Positions 27,052-36,302 of a stretch of DNA of 64,000 bases are shown in pieces. Below the pieces are notes generated by a model. The model saw nothing but the letters and a program-made list of their open reading frames with translations, had not been told where the DNA came from and searched no databases. This DNA is from Mesotaenium endlicherianum (Eukaryota; Streptophyta; Zygnematophyceae; Zygnematales; Mesotaeniaceae): NCBI GenBank assembly GCA_009602735.1, contig WELA01002708.1, forward strand, positions 62,001 to 126,000, given 5' to 3'. Position numbers and translations under genes: made by a program. Numbering within the stretch: the first letter of the stretch is position 1; each line of letters starts with the position of its first letter.

Positions 27052-27079
27052 CATTGACCTTGCAGTTAAAATAAACAAC

Positions 27080-27835
27080 TCATTGCATCGACTGCAATAA
27101 CTCGGCGCCCACTGCTTTCAACGCAGGGTCGTTGGCAGTGCGAACAGGCAGCCTTACCAGGAGCTTCAATACTTCAATAGCTTGTGCAGGTCGCCTGTTC
27201 TCTTTATATGCTTTCGCCAATACCAGGTAATTGGCTACAAAATAAGGCTCCAATGTTTTGCATTGTTCCAGGTGTGCGATGGCCGAATCTATATCGGCTT
27301 GTGGTAAACCTCCGTGCAGGAATTTGATGGCAGCTTTTTTAAGAGGTGGCAGCGTCAACAATTCATAATGCCACTTACCTACCAGGTAATGTGCTTTTCC
27401 GTAACGGGGATTCAACAACAACACTTTATCGGCATATCTTTTTTCATCTTTGAAATAAACCGCTGTTTTCTTTGCTTCTGTTTCTATCTCGGGCATGCGA
27501 TCGGCTACCAGCGCCATAATATAATTCGCATCAGCATTGTTGCTGTCTGCCTGCCAGGCCCGCTGCGCAAAAGCCGCTGCCGATTCATAGTACAAGCGCA
27601 TGCCGTTCTTATCTGTTACCCTGCTACCCAACGATAAATTCAACTCAGCAGAATGCACCAATGCACGGATATTAGCCGGAGCTATCAATAATATCTCCTT
27701 GTATTTGTCCAGCGCTGGCTGGTCTTTCTGCTGCTTTTCAAAATTATCCGCTTCTTTCAGCAACACATTCACATCCTGCGCATGCAAGCATGCTGCGTTG
27801 AACAATAAAATAAATACGACTAAATTATATTTCAT
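27080..27835 (-). CDS. Secreted TPR-repeat protein
   Basis: A 251-residue protein with a signal peptide (about 1-19, ending CLHAQ) and helical repeats of TPR character, for example ALDKYKEILLIAPANIRALV, RYGKAHYLVGKWHYELL and ANYLVLAKAYKENRRPAQAIE. The middle part, with KKTAVYFKDEKRYADKVL and LPPLKKAAIKFLHGGLPQAD, resembles regulators of microtubule dynamics-like TPR proteins that are common in Bacteroidota. It probably acts in the periplasm as a protein-binding scaffold. No partner is evident. It shares strand with folB, which ends 3 bases upstream of its start. Confidence 0.8.
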   Translation of the reverse strand: MKYNLVVFILLFNAACLHAQDVNVLLKEADNFEKQQKDQPALDKYKEILLIAPANIRALVHSAELNLSLGSRVTDKNGMRLYYESAAAFAQRAWQADSNNADANYIMALVADRMPEIETEAKKTAVYFKDEKRYADKVLLLNPRYGKAHYLVGKWHYELLTLPPLKKAAIKFLHGGLPQADIDSAIAHLEQCKTLEPYFVANYLVLAKAYKENRRPAQAIEVLKLLVRLPVRTANDPALKAVGAELLQSMQ

Positions 27836-27838
27836 GAA

Positions 27839-28192
27839 CTATTTGGTTAATTCAAACTCCACTCCCACACTCCCATGAAAATCGGGTATCGGCGGCTGCA
27901 ATTTATCGATCGATATTTTGACTTTTTCCGCCTGCTGAAAAGTTGCGAGTATTTCCTGCGCAATAGTAGTAGCCAGTGTTTCCAATAACAAAGTAGGTGT
28001 TTCCATTCTTTTCTTTATCAACTCATAAACCCTGACATAGTTGATGGTTTCATGTAAAGTATTGACAGGAATACGGGCCGGCTGGTGCCAGACGGTAACA
28101 TCTACTTTGAAATCATTGCCCAACACCGTCTCTTCCTCATATAAACCATGAAAGGAGTGAAAAAGGAGGTTGTTTAAATGTATGGAAAGCAT
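27839..28192 (-). CDS. folB: Dihydroneopterin aldolase
   Basis: Folate pathway enzyme that splits 7,8-dihydroneopterin to 6-hydroxymethyl-dihydropterin and glycolaldehyde; 117 aa, the normal family length. The active-site Glu lies in FHSFHGLYEEE, the tunnel-fold segment is INYVRVYELIKKRM, the pterin-binding Glu is in LLLETLATTIAQEIL, and the catalytic Lys is in ISIDKLQPPIP. The ATG at 28192 gives the usual N-terminus (MLSIHLNNLLFH); a start three codons earlier is possible. The TPR gene begins 3 bases after its stop. Confidence 0.94.
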   Translation of the reverse strand: MLSIHLNNLLFHSFHGLYEEETVLGNDFKVDVTVWHQPARIPVNTLHETINYVRVYELIKKRMETPTLLLETLATTIAQEILATFQQAEKVKISIDKLQPPIPDFHGSVGVEFELTK

Positions 28193-28211
28193 AAATATCA
28201 TTTGTTACAAC

Positions 28212-28290
28212 CGTCATCCCGAGCGAAGCCGAGGGACCTCATGAAGCTTTCAGCAGGTCCCTCGACTCGCTTCGCTCGCTCGGGATGACG
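28212..28290. repeat. SERSESKD-type palindromic repeat, copy 2
   Basis: Outer ends are CGTCATCCCGAGCGAAGC and the matching GCTTCGCTCGCTCGGGATGACG on the right (22-base figure shortened: GCTCGCTCGGGATGACG). The inner stem is GAGGGACCT/AGGTCCCTC. The left arm lacks about 8 bases present on the right, so the fold is bulged. It sits between the trxB stop and the folB start, both minus strand, and can act as a terminator for trxB. It is the same family as 25546-25645. Confidence 0.9.
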
Positions 28291-28295
28291 ATGGT

Positions 28296-29243
28296 TTATA
28301 CTAATCCTTTCGTTGTCAGGTAACGTTCTGCATCCAATGCCGCCATACAACCACTGCCGGCTGCTGTTACCGCCTGACGGTAATTCTTGTCCTGCACATC
28401 TCCCGCAGCGAATACACCTTCAATATTTGTTTTAGTAGTACCAGGCGTGGTGAGCAGGTAACCGGTCTCATCCATATCCAGCCATCCTTTGAAGATATCG
28501 CTGTTGGGATGGTGACCAATGGCCACAAAAAATCCGCTGATGGGTATGGTCTGTGTTTCCTGTGTCTGGTTGTTTTTGATGCGAACAGCTTCCACTTTGT
28601 TCTCTCCCAGTATTTCATCAGTGTCAGTGTTCCAATACACTTTGATGTTAGGTGCATTCAATACCCTTTCCTGCATCACTTTACTGGCACGCATTTTATC
28701 GCGGCGGATGAACATGTGAACAGTGGTACAGAGCTTCGATAAATACAAAGCTTCTTCCGCAGCAGTATCTCCTGCACCAACGATGGCTACTTCTTTTCCT
28801 TTGAAGAAAAATCCATCACACACCGCACAGGCGCTTACGCCAAAACCGTTCAGGCGCTCTTCGCTGGGCAGTCCCAGCCATTTGGCCGAAGCGCCGGTAC
28901 AAATGATCACGGCATCTGCTTCGATCCATTTCTCTTCATCGATCTGCACTTTGTATGGATGTTGGGAGAAATCAACTTTGGTAGCGAGTCCGTAACGGAT
29001 ATCGGCGCCCATGCGGGCAGCCTGCTTTTCAAAATGGACCATCATTTCAGGCCCCTGTATGCCATCGGGATAACCCGGATAATTTTCTACTTCTGTGGTG
29101 ATGGTGAGCTGTCCGCCAGGCTGTATACCCTGGTACAATACCGGCTTCATATTGGCGCGGGCCGCATAAATGGCGGCAGTATAACCCGCAGGTCCGGAAC
29201 CTATGATCAGCACATGCACTTTTTCCGTTGCTTCATTTGCCAT
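28296..29243 (-). CDS. trxB: Thioredoxin-disulfide reductase
   Basis: FAD enzyme that reduces thioredoxin with NADPH, 315 aa. The FAD site is LIIGSGPAGYTAAIYAARA, the redox-active pair is Cys139 and Cys142 in SACAVCDGFF, the NADPH site is VAIVGAGDTAAEEALYL, and the second FAD motif is GVFAAGDVQDKNYRQ. The start at 29243 (MANEATEKVHV) was preferred to one 12 codons upstream, because a -7 promoter element sits at 29269-29276 and family length fits. Its substrate thioredoxin may be the product of trxA at 15245-15562. Confidence 0.97.
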   Translation of the reverse strand: MANEATEKVHVLIIGSGPAGYTAAIYAARANMKPVLYQGIQPGGQLTITTEVENYPGYPDGIQGPEMMVHFEKQAARMGADIRYGLATKVDFSQHPYKVQIDEEKWIEADAVIICTGASAKWLGLPSEERLNGFGVSACAVCDGFFFKGKEVAIVGAGDTAAEEALYLSKLCTTVHMFIRRDKMRASKVMQERVLNAPNIKVYWNTDTDEILGENKVEAVRIKNNQTQETQTIPISGFFVAIGHHPNSDIFKGWLDMDETGYLLTTPGTTKTNIEGVFAAGDVQDKNYRQAVTAAGSGCMAALDAERYLTTKGLV

Positions 29244-29268
29244 ACTACTAAGACTATTTAGATTTGAA

Positions 29269-29276
29269 CAAACATA
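29269..29276 (-). promoter_or_regulatory. Candidate -7 promoter element for trxB
   Basis: TATGTTTG on the minus strand, 25 bases before the trxB ATG and just past the terminator of the sigma factor gene. It excludes the longer trxB start at 29279. No clear TTTG was seen at the right distance upstream. Confidence 0.35.
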
Positions 29277-29281
29277 CAAAC

Positions 29282-29309
29282 AAAAACCCCTCCGTTTTCA
29301 CAGAGGGGT
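29282..29309 (-). terminator. Rho-independent terminator of the sigma factor gene
   Basis: On the minus strand the stem ACCCCTC/GAGGGGT (7 bp, loop about 10 bases) is followed by TTTTTGTTTG. It lies 26 bases after the sigma factor stop codon. Confidence 0.85.
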
Positions 29310-29334
29310 CTTATTGTCAGTTTCTTTGTAAAAC

Positions 29335-30192
29335 TTATCCCAGGTATGCTTTTAATGCATTACTGTAGCGCGCTTTCTGCAAGCGTTTGATGGCCCTTTC
29401 CTTGATCTGGCGGATACGCTCCTTTGTCAGGTCATACTTCATGCCAATCTGTTCAATGGTCACCCCGTTCTCGCCATCCAGACCAAAATACGCATTCACG
29501 ATTTCGGCTTCGCGCGGACTCAATGATTTCAATACACGGCGAATCTCTTCACGCAGTGAATCTTTCATCACGTCATCATCCGTATCATCGCTACCTTCCA
29601 GCAGGTCGCCCATGGCTACATCTTCTGCCTCGTGTACGGGGGCATCCAGTGAAGTGTGACGGGTGTTGCTCTGGAAGATGTTGTTGATCTCGGTTTCGCT
29701 CATTTCCAGGATTTCAGCCAACTCTTCGGTAGACGGCTCGCGCTCGTGCTCCTGTTCAAAAGCCATATAGGCTTTGTTGGCTTTGTTGTATGTGCCGATT
29801 TTGTTTTGAGGCAGGCGGACCAATCTGCCCTGCTCTGCCAACGCCTGTAAGATGGACTGGCGGATCCACCATACCGCGTATGAGATGAATTTAAAACCCT
29901 TGGTTTCATCGAAACGCTGGGCTGCTTTTATCAGACCGAGGTTGCCCTCGTTGATCAGGTCGCTAAGAGAAAGGCCCTGGTGCTGGTACTGCTTAGCCAC
30001 AGATACCACGAAACGTAAGTTGGCCTGCACCAATTTGTCGAGCGCTCGCTGATCACCCATTTTGATGCGCTGTGCCAGTGTAGTCTCCTCTTCGGGAGTG
30101 ATCATAGGGATCTTGGAAATCTCCTGCAGATACTTCTCTACGGCCTGCGAATCTCGGTTGGTGATCTGTGTTGCAATTTTGAGCTGCCTCAT
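29335..30192 (-). CDS. rpoD: Primary RNA polymerase sigma factor (short Bacteroidota type)
   Basis: Housekeeping sigma-70 factor, 285 aa, lacking region 1.1 as is normal in this phylum. Region 1.2 is DSQAVEKYLQEISKIPMIT, region 2 holds LSDLINEGNLGLIKAAQRF and FKFISYAVWWIRQSI, region 3 is EREPSTEELAEILEMSETE, and region 4 is LSPREAEIVNAYFGLDG with the helix-turn-helix LTKERIRQIKERAIKRL. It directs transcription from TTTG/TAnnTTTG promoters such as those marked here. The gene has its own promoter-like element and terminator. Confidence 0.97.
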   Translation of the reverse strand: MRQLKIATQITNRDSQAVEKYLQEISKIPMITPEEETTLAQRIKMGDQRALDKLVQANLRFVVSVAKQYQHQGLSLSDLINEGNLGLIKAAQRFDETKGFKFISYAVWWIRQSILQALAEQGRLVRLPQNKIGTYNKANKAYMAFEQEHEREPSTEELAEILEMSETEINNIFQSNTRHTSLDAPVHEAEDVAMGDLLEGSDDTDDDVMKDSLREEIRRVLKSLSPREAEIVNAYFGLDGENGVTIEQIGMKYDLTKERIRQIKERAIKRLQKARYSNALKAYLG

Positions 30193-30298
30193 GATGTGAT
30201 ATTATCTTATTTAATGTAAACGACTAAAAGACCTCAAATGTTTCAAAAGCGCTGTACTAAAATCGTTAAAGTTACCCAATACGATCATAAGAAGCCCG

Positions 30299-30306
30299 CA
30301 AAGTTA
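30299..30306 (-). promoter_or_regulatory. Candidate -7 promoter element for the sigma factor gene
   Basis: TAACTTTG followed by C on the minus strand, 106 bases before the ATG at 30192. It gives a leader of about 100 bases. No clear -33 element. Confidence 0.4.
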
Positions 30307-30375
30307 CATCGTAACAATGGATTTTGCCAGCTTTTGTGGAAAAAACTGCATAAATGGGCAAAATATGACAATTAA

Positions 30376-33300
30376 TCAGCTCAAGCGGGAATCGGCAATA
30401 GACCTGTCGATACCCTCTTCCAGCCGCTGCTGCTCCTGTAGACGTTTGAGTTTTCTCCCATACGATATTTTCGTAATGAGTACGAAGAATACCGGTACCA
30501 CAAATATGGCCAGTGTGGTAGCCGCCAGCATACCCCCGAATACGGTCCAGCCAATGGTTTTTCTCGATTCTGCCGCTGCTCCCGATGCAAATGCCAGGGG
30601 CAATACCCCCAGGATAAAGGCCAGGGAGGTCATCACAATAGGCCGCAACCTCAGTTCTACCGCCTGTAAAGTGGCGTGAACAATGTCAATACCCCTGTCT
30701 ACCCGCTCTTTGGCAAATTCCACGATCAGGATGGCATTCTTGGCCGCCAGTCCGATCAGGGTAATCAACCCTATCTGTGCATATACGTTATTGCTGAGTG
30801 ATGGGATGAAGGTAAGCGTAAGGATAGAACCGAATGCCCCGATCGGCACGGCGAACAATACCGAGAACGGGATAGACCAGCTCTCATACAATGCCGCCAG
30901 GAACAGGAACACAAACACAATGGAGATAGCGAAGATCATGGTCGCGCTGCTGCCTGCCTTGATCTCTTCCCGGCTCATACCCGAAAATTCATAGCTGTAA
31001 CCTTCGGGCAGCACCTGGGCCGCTGTTTGTTTCAATGCTTCAATGGCCTGTCCGCTACTGAAACCGGGTTTGGGTGTTCCGTTGATCTCAATAGAACGGT
31101 AAATATTGTAGTGTGATATGACGGCCGGGTTTTCAATCAGCTTTGTGTTGACCAACGCGCCCATCGGCACCATTCCACCCTGGCTGTTGCGCACATAATA
31201 GCCCTGCAGGTCATCAATGGATTCGCGAAAACTGCTGTCGGCCTGCGTCATCACCCTGAAATTACGTCCGTAGATATTGAAATCGTTTACATAACTGCTG
31301 CCCAGCAAGGTTGACAACGTTGCGTACGCATCTGCCACAGATACGCCCAGCTTTTTTGCTTTCTCCCTGTCAACATCAACCTGGTAACCCGGTGTTCGTG
31401 TAGAGAAGAACGTGTACGCCATACCGATTTCCGGCCGCTGGTATAGCGCCCCGAGGAATTTTCTGGCTACTCCTTCGAATTGCCGGAGGCTGTCGGTACT
31501 GGTGGTTTGTTGCAGTTCAAAAGTAAAACCCGAAGTAGCGCCCAATCCCGGGATGGCGGGCGGCGCAATGGGTAATATGCGTGCCTCTTTTATATTGGCG
31601 GTTCGTTTGGTGATCTCTGCAATCACCCCTTTCAATTGTTCTTCCGCTTTCTTCCGGTCTGCCCAGGGTTTCAGGCTCACGAACATGGTACCGGTGTTGG
31701 ATTTGCTGGAGAAGCTTACAATGTTGAGTCCGGCCAGTCCGCCTACCACTTTAACGGCAGGGATACTTCGCACCATTGCCATTACATCTTTCATCATAGC
31801 TACGTTGCGCGTGGTAGAAGTTCCTTCCGGCATTTCATACGTTACATACAAACGGCCTTCGTCTTCCGTGGGTATGAAGCCGGAAGGTTTGGCTTTGAAA
31901 AGGAAAAACAATCCTACGAACAAACACACCATCATCACCAATACATATGGCGTTGCGCGGATCCATTTACCTACACCACGCGCATAAGAACGGGTGAGTC
32001 TGGTGAACTTGTTGTTGAAAGCGGCAAAGAATTTTTCCAGGATGTTCTTCTTCGCTGTTGCATCTTTGGAAGACTTCAACAGTACGATACACAAGGCCGG
32101 GGTGAGTGACAGCGCAACGAATGCAGAGATCACTACCGAAACGGCAATGGTAATGGCAAACTGCTGGTAAAGCCTGCCCACGATACCCGGCACAAATCCT
32201 ACCGGTATGAACACAGCTGCCAATATCAACGCGATAGCCACTACCGGACCAGAAATATCTTTCATGGCTTTTTGCGTGGCTTCCCTGGGCGTCATCTTTT
32301 CATGATCGATATAATGCTGTACCGCTTCCACTACCACAATGGCATCATCCACCACAATGCCGATGGCCAACACAAAGGCAAAGAGTGTAAGCGTGTTGAT
32401 GGTAAATCCGAAGGGCGCGAAGAAAATAAAGGCGCCGATCAATGATACCGGTATTGCCAACACGGGGATCAGCGTAGCACGCCAGTTCTGTAAGAACAGG
32501 AATACCACCAATACCACCAGCAGCAAAGCTTCCAGCAAGGTATGGATCACTTCGTCGATCGATACCTGTACTACCGATGCTGTTTCGAGCGGCACCAGGT
32601 AATCGATGTCTTTGGGGAAATGTTTTTTGAGGTTATCCAATGCTTTCATCACACCGGCATACGTATCGAGCGCATTGGCGCCGGGTGCCTGGTAAATAAG
32701 CACGAATGCACAAGGCTTTCCATTTACCAGGGCATTGATGGAATAGTCGAATTTACCCAACTCAACGCGGGCAATATCTTTCAAATAGACGATACTGCCA
32801 TCGGAAGGCTTGGTACGTACGATGATGTTTTCAAACTGCTCTTTGGTATTGATGCGGCTGCTGGTAAGCACATTGTATTCGAAGACCTGCCGTCCCGGTT
32901 GTGGATTGCCACCCACGGTGCCCGCCGCGATCTGTATGTTTTGTTCTGCGAGCGCAGCATTCACATCAGCCGGTGTAAGACCCAGCATGGCCAGCTTGCG
33001 CGGGTTGAGCCATACACGCATACTGAAATCATCGGCTCGGGCCAGGATATCTCCTACTCCCTTCACACGCAACAGCGCATCTTTCAAATAAATATTGGCA
33101 TAGTTACCCAGGAAGATCGCATCGTGCGTACCATTGGGTGAATACAGCGCCAGCGCCATCATGATGCTGGGGTTACGCTTACGGGTAGTGAGTCCCAGTC
33201 GTTTCACCGCATCGGGCAAAGTAGGTTGCGCAACACTCACGCGGTTCTGTACATCCAACGTGGCGATATCGATATTAGTACCTACTTCAAAATTTACCGT

Positions 33301-33573
33301 AATGCTGCTCTGTCCGCTGCTGGTACTGTTACTGCTCATATAGGTCATGCCCGGCGTACCGTTCACCTGCGATTCAATGGCCGTGGTGGTCGTCTGTTCC
33401 ACTGTCTGCGCATCGGCGCCGGTGAAATTACCACTGATGGAAACCGTTGGCGGCGTAATATCAGGATACTGCGCAACAGGCAGGTTGGTCATGGAGATCA
33501 ATCCCACCAGCACAATCACAATGGAGATGACGATGGCTGTAACAGGACGTTTTATAAAAGTATCTGCGATCAT
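30376..33573 (-). CDS. RND multidrug efflux pump, inner-membrane subunit (HAE1 family)
   Basis: AcrB-type proton-driven pump, 1065 aa with 12 expected membrane helices and two large periplasmic loops. It begins MIADTFIKRPVTAIVIS, a hallmark of the HAE1 group. The proton relay Asp pair is in AIGIVVDDAIVVVEAVQHY and the matching second-half motif is GLAAKNAILIVEFAKE. Another family phrase is GFIPTEDEGRLYVTYEMPEG. It ends the operon TolC-adaptor-pump and would expel drugs, dyes or bile-like compounds. Gaps in the operon are about 20 bases. No regulator gene is next to it. Confidence 0.96.
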   Translation of the reverse strand: MIADTFIKRPVTAIVISIVIVLVGLISMTNLPVAQYPDITPPTVSISGNFTGADAQTVEQTTTTAIESQVNGTPGMTYMSSNSTSSGQSSITVNFEVGTNIDIATLDVQNRVSVAQPTLPDAVKRLGLTTRKRNPSIMMALALYSPNGTHDAIFLGNYANIYLKDALLRVKGVGDILARADDFSMRVWLNPRKLAMLGLTPADVNAALAEQNIQIAAGTVGGNPQPGRQVFEYNVLTSSRINTKEQFENIIVRTKPSDGSIVYLKDIARVELGKFDYSINALVNGKPCAFVLIYQAPGANALDTYAGVMKALDNLKKHFPKDIDYLVPLETASVVQVSIDEVIHTLLEALLLVVLVVFLFLQNWRATLIPVLAIPVSLIGAFIFFAPFGFTINTLTLFAFVLAIGIVVDDAIVVVEAVQHYIDHEKMTPREATQKAMKDISGPVVAIALILAAVFIPVGFVPGIVGRLYQQFAITIAVSVVISAFVALSLTPALCIVLLKSSKDATAKKNILEKFFAAFNNKFTRLTRSYARGVGKWIRATPYVLVMMVCLFVGLFFLFKAKPSGFIPTEDEGRLYVTYEMPEGTSTTRNVAMMKDVMAMVRSIPAVKVVGGLAGLNIVSFSSKSNTGTMFVSLKPWADRKKAEEQLKGVIAEITKRTANIKEARILPIAPPAIPGLGATSGFTFELQQTTSTDSLRQFEGVARKFLGALYQRPEIGMAYTFFSTRTPGYQVDVDREKAKKLGVSVADAYATLSTLLGSSYVNDFNIYGRNFRVMTQADSSFRESIDDLQGYYVRNSQGGMVPMGALVNTKLIENPAVISHYNIYRSIEINGTPKPGFSSGQAIEALKQTAAQVLPEGYSYEFSGMSREEIKAGSSATMIFAISIVFVFLFLAALYESWSIPFSVLFAVPIGAFGSILTLTFIPSLSNNVYAQIGLITLIGLAAKNAILIVEFAKERVDRGIDIVHATLQAVELRLRPIVMTSLAFILGVLPLAFASGAAAESRKTIGWTVFGGMLAATTLAIFVVPVFFVLITKISYGRKLKRLQEQQRLEEGIDRSIADSRLS

Positions 33574-33594
33574 ATTGAATTAAAAATTAACGCT

Positions 33595-34722
33595 CTATTT
33601 TTGACTCTTGCCTTTGACAGCAGTAGTAATCACCGCTCCTTCACGCAAATTCTGCACTCCCTGCACGGCTATTTTTTCACCTGCATTCAAACCGCTCTGC
33701 ACAATCACGTTGTTTCCTATTTGCGTACCCAACTGCACTTTGCGCTGGTTTACTTTGCTGCTATCGCCCACTACGTAAACAAAGAACTCACCCAATTGCT
33801 CTGTAATTGCTTTATAAGGGATCATCACAGCGTGACTAGATGCCTGGTTGAGTACGCGTACGGTGGCGCTCATCCCTGCCTTCAGCATGCCTTTGTCGTT
33901 CGGAAAGCTAAGCCTTGTTCTGATAGTAGATGTTTGCGGATCAACAGCGCGATCGATCATGCTGATGGTACCGTTAGCAGGATACACAGCTGTTCCGAAT
34001 GTAAGGGTGAAAGTAGAATCCTTGCCGCCTTTTTGTTGCAACTGCGTGAAGCGGTACAACTCCTGTTGGTTCACTGCAAAATCAACGGCCATGGGGTTAT
34101 CGGTAGAAACGGTGTTGAGTACGGTTTGACCTGCCACCACTGCGGCTCCCTGCTTTACTTGCGAAATACCAATGGTGCCGCTGAATGGTGCATAGATGGT
34201 AGTGAAGCCCAGGTTGCTCTTCATGCTGTTCACCGCTGCTTTGGCGGCCGATACCTGTTTGTGTGCAGCTTCCAATGCAGCATCGGCATAATCAACCTGT
34301 TGCTTGGCAATGGCATCGTGCTTATCCAACTCGTGGTAACGGTCGGCGTCTTTTTGGGCTTTCAATAAATTGGTTTCCTGCACCTGCAGGTTGGCTTGCG
34401 CCTGTTGGTAATTGGCATCGTATACCTGCGCGTCGATGGTGTACAGTTTTTGTCCCTTGCTCACTTTATCTCCATCCTTAAAGAACAGTCCGGTAACATA
34501 ACCGCTTACCTGCGCCCTAATGTCTACCTGGTTGAACGCTACCACCGTGCCGGGATATTCATCGTGATACACCGCATCGGTGCTTTTTACCGTATCGAGG
34601 GTTACCGGTACGGCTTGCAGGCCAGCCTGCTGCGGCCCCTGTTGTTGAGAACTTCCGCAGGAAGCCATAAACAACGCCGTTATGATGATGCCGGTATGAT
34701 TTTTCAAAGTATGCAACAACAT
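33595..34722 (-). CDS. RND efflux periplasmic adaptor lipoprotein
   Basis: AcrA-type membrane fusion protein, 375 aa. The lipobox is MASC in ALFMASCGSSQQ. The barrel-sandwich halves are FNQVDIRAQVSGYVTGLFF and LGFTTIYAPFSGTIGISQV, separated by an alpha-helical hairpin (about 100-175). The beta-barrel and membrane-proximal domains follow (TIRTRLSFPNDKGMLKAGM). It joins the pump to the outer-membrane channel encoded just upstream. Confidence 0.95.
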   Translation of the reverse strand: MLLHTLKNHTGIIITALFMASCGSSQQQGPQQAGLQAVPVTLDTVKSTDAVYHDEYPGTVVAFNQVDIRAQVSGYVTGLFFKDGDKVSKGQKLYTIDAQVYDANYQQAQANLQVQETNLLKAQKDADRYHELDKHDAIAKQQVDYADAALEAAHKQVSAAKAAVNSMKSNLGFTTIYAPFSGTIGISQVKQGAAVVAGQTVLNTVSTDNPMAVDFAVNQQELYRFTQLQQKGGKDSTFTLTFGTAVYPANGTISMIDRAVDPQTSTIRTRLSFPNDKGMLKAGMSATVRVLNQASSHAVMIPYKAITEQLGEFFVYVVGDSSKVNQRKVQLGTQIGNNVIVQSGLNAGEKIAVQGVQNLREGAVITTAVKGKSQK

Positions 34723-34742
34723 ATAAAGAGATGATTTAAAAA

Positions 34743-36083
34743 TTAGTAAACGATTTGGCCCAGGGCTACCTGCACATCTATTTTGCTGGCCAGCACCTGG
34801 TATAAGGCATTGTAATAATTGATCTCGGATGTGCGCAGATCGGTTTCTGCTGTAATAACTTCCAGGTAAGTTTTCACACCCGATTTGTACTGCAACTCAA
34901 TAATGCCATACACTTCCCTCGCCAGCGCCAGGTTTTCTTTCAGCGCCTGGTAATTGGCCAGGTTGGTTTTATAGCCGGCCATTGCCTGCGCGTACTGTGC
35001 GTTGACAGCATTTTTCAGGTTGATGATGTCCCAGTTGGTTTTCTTCAACTGCCACCCTGCCTGGTCGATATTCGCTTTGCGTTTACCTCCCTGGAAAATG
35101 GGAAGGGTTATCGTTAGTGCAGCAAAAGAGCTGGGATAATTCATGTTGTACAGCTTGGCAAAATCATTGTCCTGGAAATTCATGTTATACGCTCCGTTGA
35201 GGGCTACCGTGGGGAGGTACGACCATTTCTCGTATTGCAGGTTGGCTGAGAGTAGCCTTTTCTGCGTTTGCAGGAACTGGTATTCAGCGCGGCGTGTATA
35301 ATCGGGTAACTGCAATGTATCCAGCATCGCGTCTTTCTCCAGTTGAAGGGTATCGTATGCGATGTGCAGGTCTACGCTATCCGGACAACCCATCAGCGTT
35401 TTCAGGTAGGCCGACTTAGCCTTCAATACCACCAGGTTTGCAACACGGGTAGCTTTGCTGTTGTTGAGAGAAATGGTAGCGCGCTTATAATCGGTTTTGT
35501 CTGTCAGTCCGGCTTTGTATTGGTTGGTTGCTATCCGTATGCTGCTTTCCAGCCGCGCAATATTTTCATCCGACACTTTGATCTGTTGCATGGTAGCCAG
35601 CACATCGTAAAAGGCTTTCGACACATTGGATATCACACCGATCTTGTCGATACCTGTATGCTGGCGCGCCTGCGTACGAACATCTCCTTTGCTACGGAAA
35701 GTCAGCAATGCATCGCGGTTGAAAAGGTTCTGCGATACAGTGAATTGTGCAGCAGAAGTATTGTTAACGCCCAGCCTGATGGGGTTCCCGCCAATGACAC
35801 TTGTTGGCACCTGGAAATTGTGTTGCAGGCTGTAGTTCAAATTCAACTGCGGGTACCAGGCAGATAGTTTGTTGCGGATGGTGGTTTCAACGATCTCTTC
35901 ATCGATGAGCGACTGTTGAAAAGAAGGCTGGTGCTTCAAAGCATACTGCACCACATTGTCCAGGCTTGCGTTCTGTAATAAAGTGGCATCCTGTTGCGAC
36001 TGTTGCGCTTTTCCGGGTAAATACAAACAAGCAAGGGTACAGAGGAGGTACAAGGGCTTAGTGATATGGATCTTTCGAATCAT
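34743..36083 (-). CDS. TolC-family outer-membrane efflux channel
   Basis: Outer-membrane factor of the efflux operon, 446 aa. A signal peptide (about 1-26, ending GKAQ) precedes two OEP repeats of long helices, for instance SLDNVVQYALKHQPSFQQS, KTDYKRATISLNNSKATRV and EVYGIIELQYKSGVKTYLE. The final strand-like segment is IDVQVALGQIVY. It is first in the operon, and its upstream gap (36084-36302) holds the divergent start of the threonine aldolase gene. Confidence 0.94.
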   Translation of the reverse strand: MIRKIHITKPLYLLCTLACLYLPGKAQQSQQDATLLQNASLDNVVQYALKHQPSFQQSLIDEEIVETTIRNKLSAWYPQLNLNYSLQHNFQVPTSVIGGNPIRLGVNNTSAAQFTVSQNLFNRDALLTFRSKGDVRTQARQHTGIDKIGVISNVSKAFYDVLATMQQIKVSDENIARLESSIRIATNQYKAGLTDKTDYKRATISLNNSKATRVANLVVLKAKSAYLKTLMGCPDSVDLHIAYDTLQLEKDAMLDTLQLPDYTRRAEYQFLQTQKRLLSANLQYEKWSYLPTVALNGAYNMNFQDNDFAKLYNMNYPSSFAALTITLPIFQGGKRKANIDQAGWQLKKTNWDIINLKNAVNAQYAQAMAGYKTNLANYQALKENLALAREVYGIIELQYKSGVKTYLEVITAETDLRTSEINYYNALYQVLASKIDVQVALGQIVY

Positions 36084-36302
36084 GATATCCGTTTTACGCT
36101 TTCAACGTGCAAACAATCTGAAACTAGAAAAAGGGTATCCGAGGTGCCGGAAGACTCCAATCATCAGATTGAAGATATTAATTTATGAGCGATTTTTTTA
36201 ATCCGCAAATCTAAGGGCGCCACGATCATAGTCGCAACATTATTTTATAAACGGTAAGCTGCAGGAGCATCTTGTTCTGATCGCAACACCTATCTTAGCG
36301 GC

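Noticed and set aside
33226-34368. A 380-codon open frame on the plus strand
   Set aside because: It is opposite the efflux pump and adaptor genes and spans the border between them. It has a His/Cys-rich nonsense composition.
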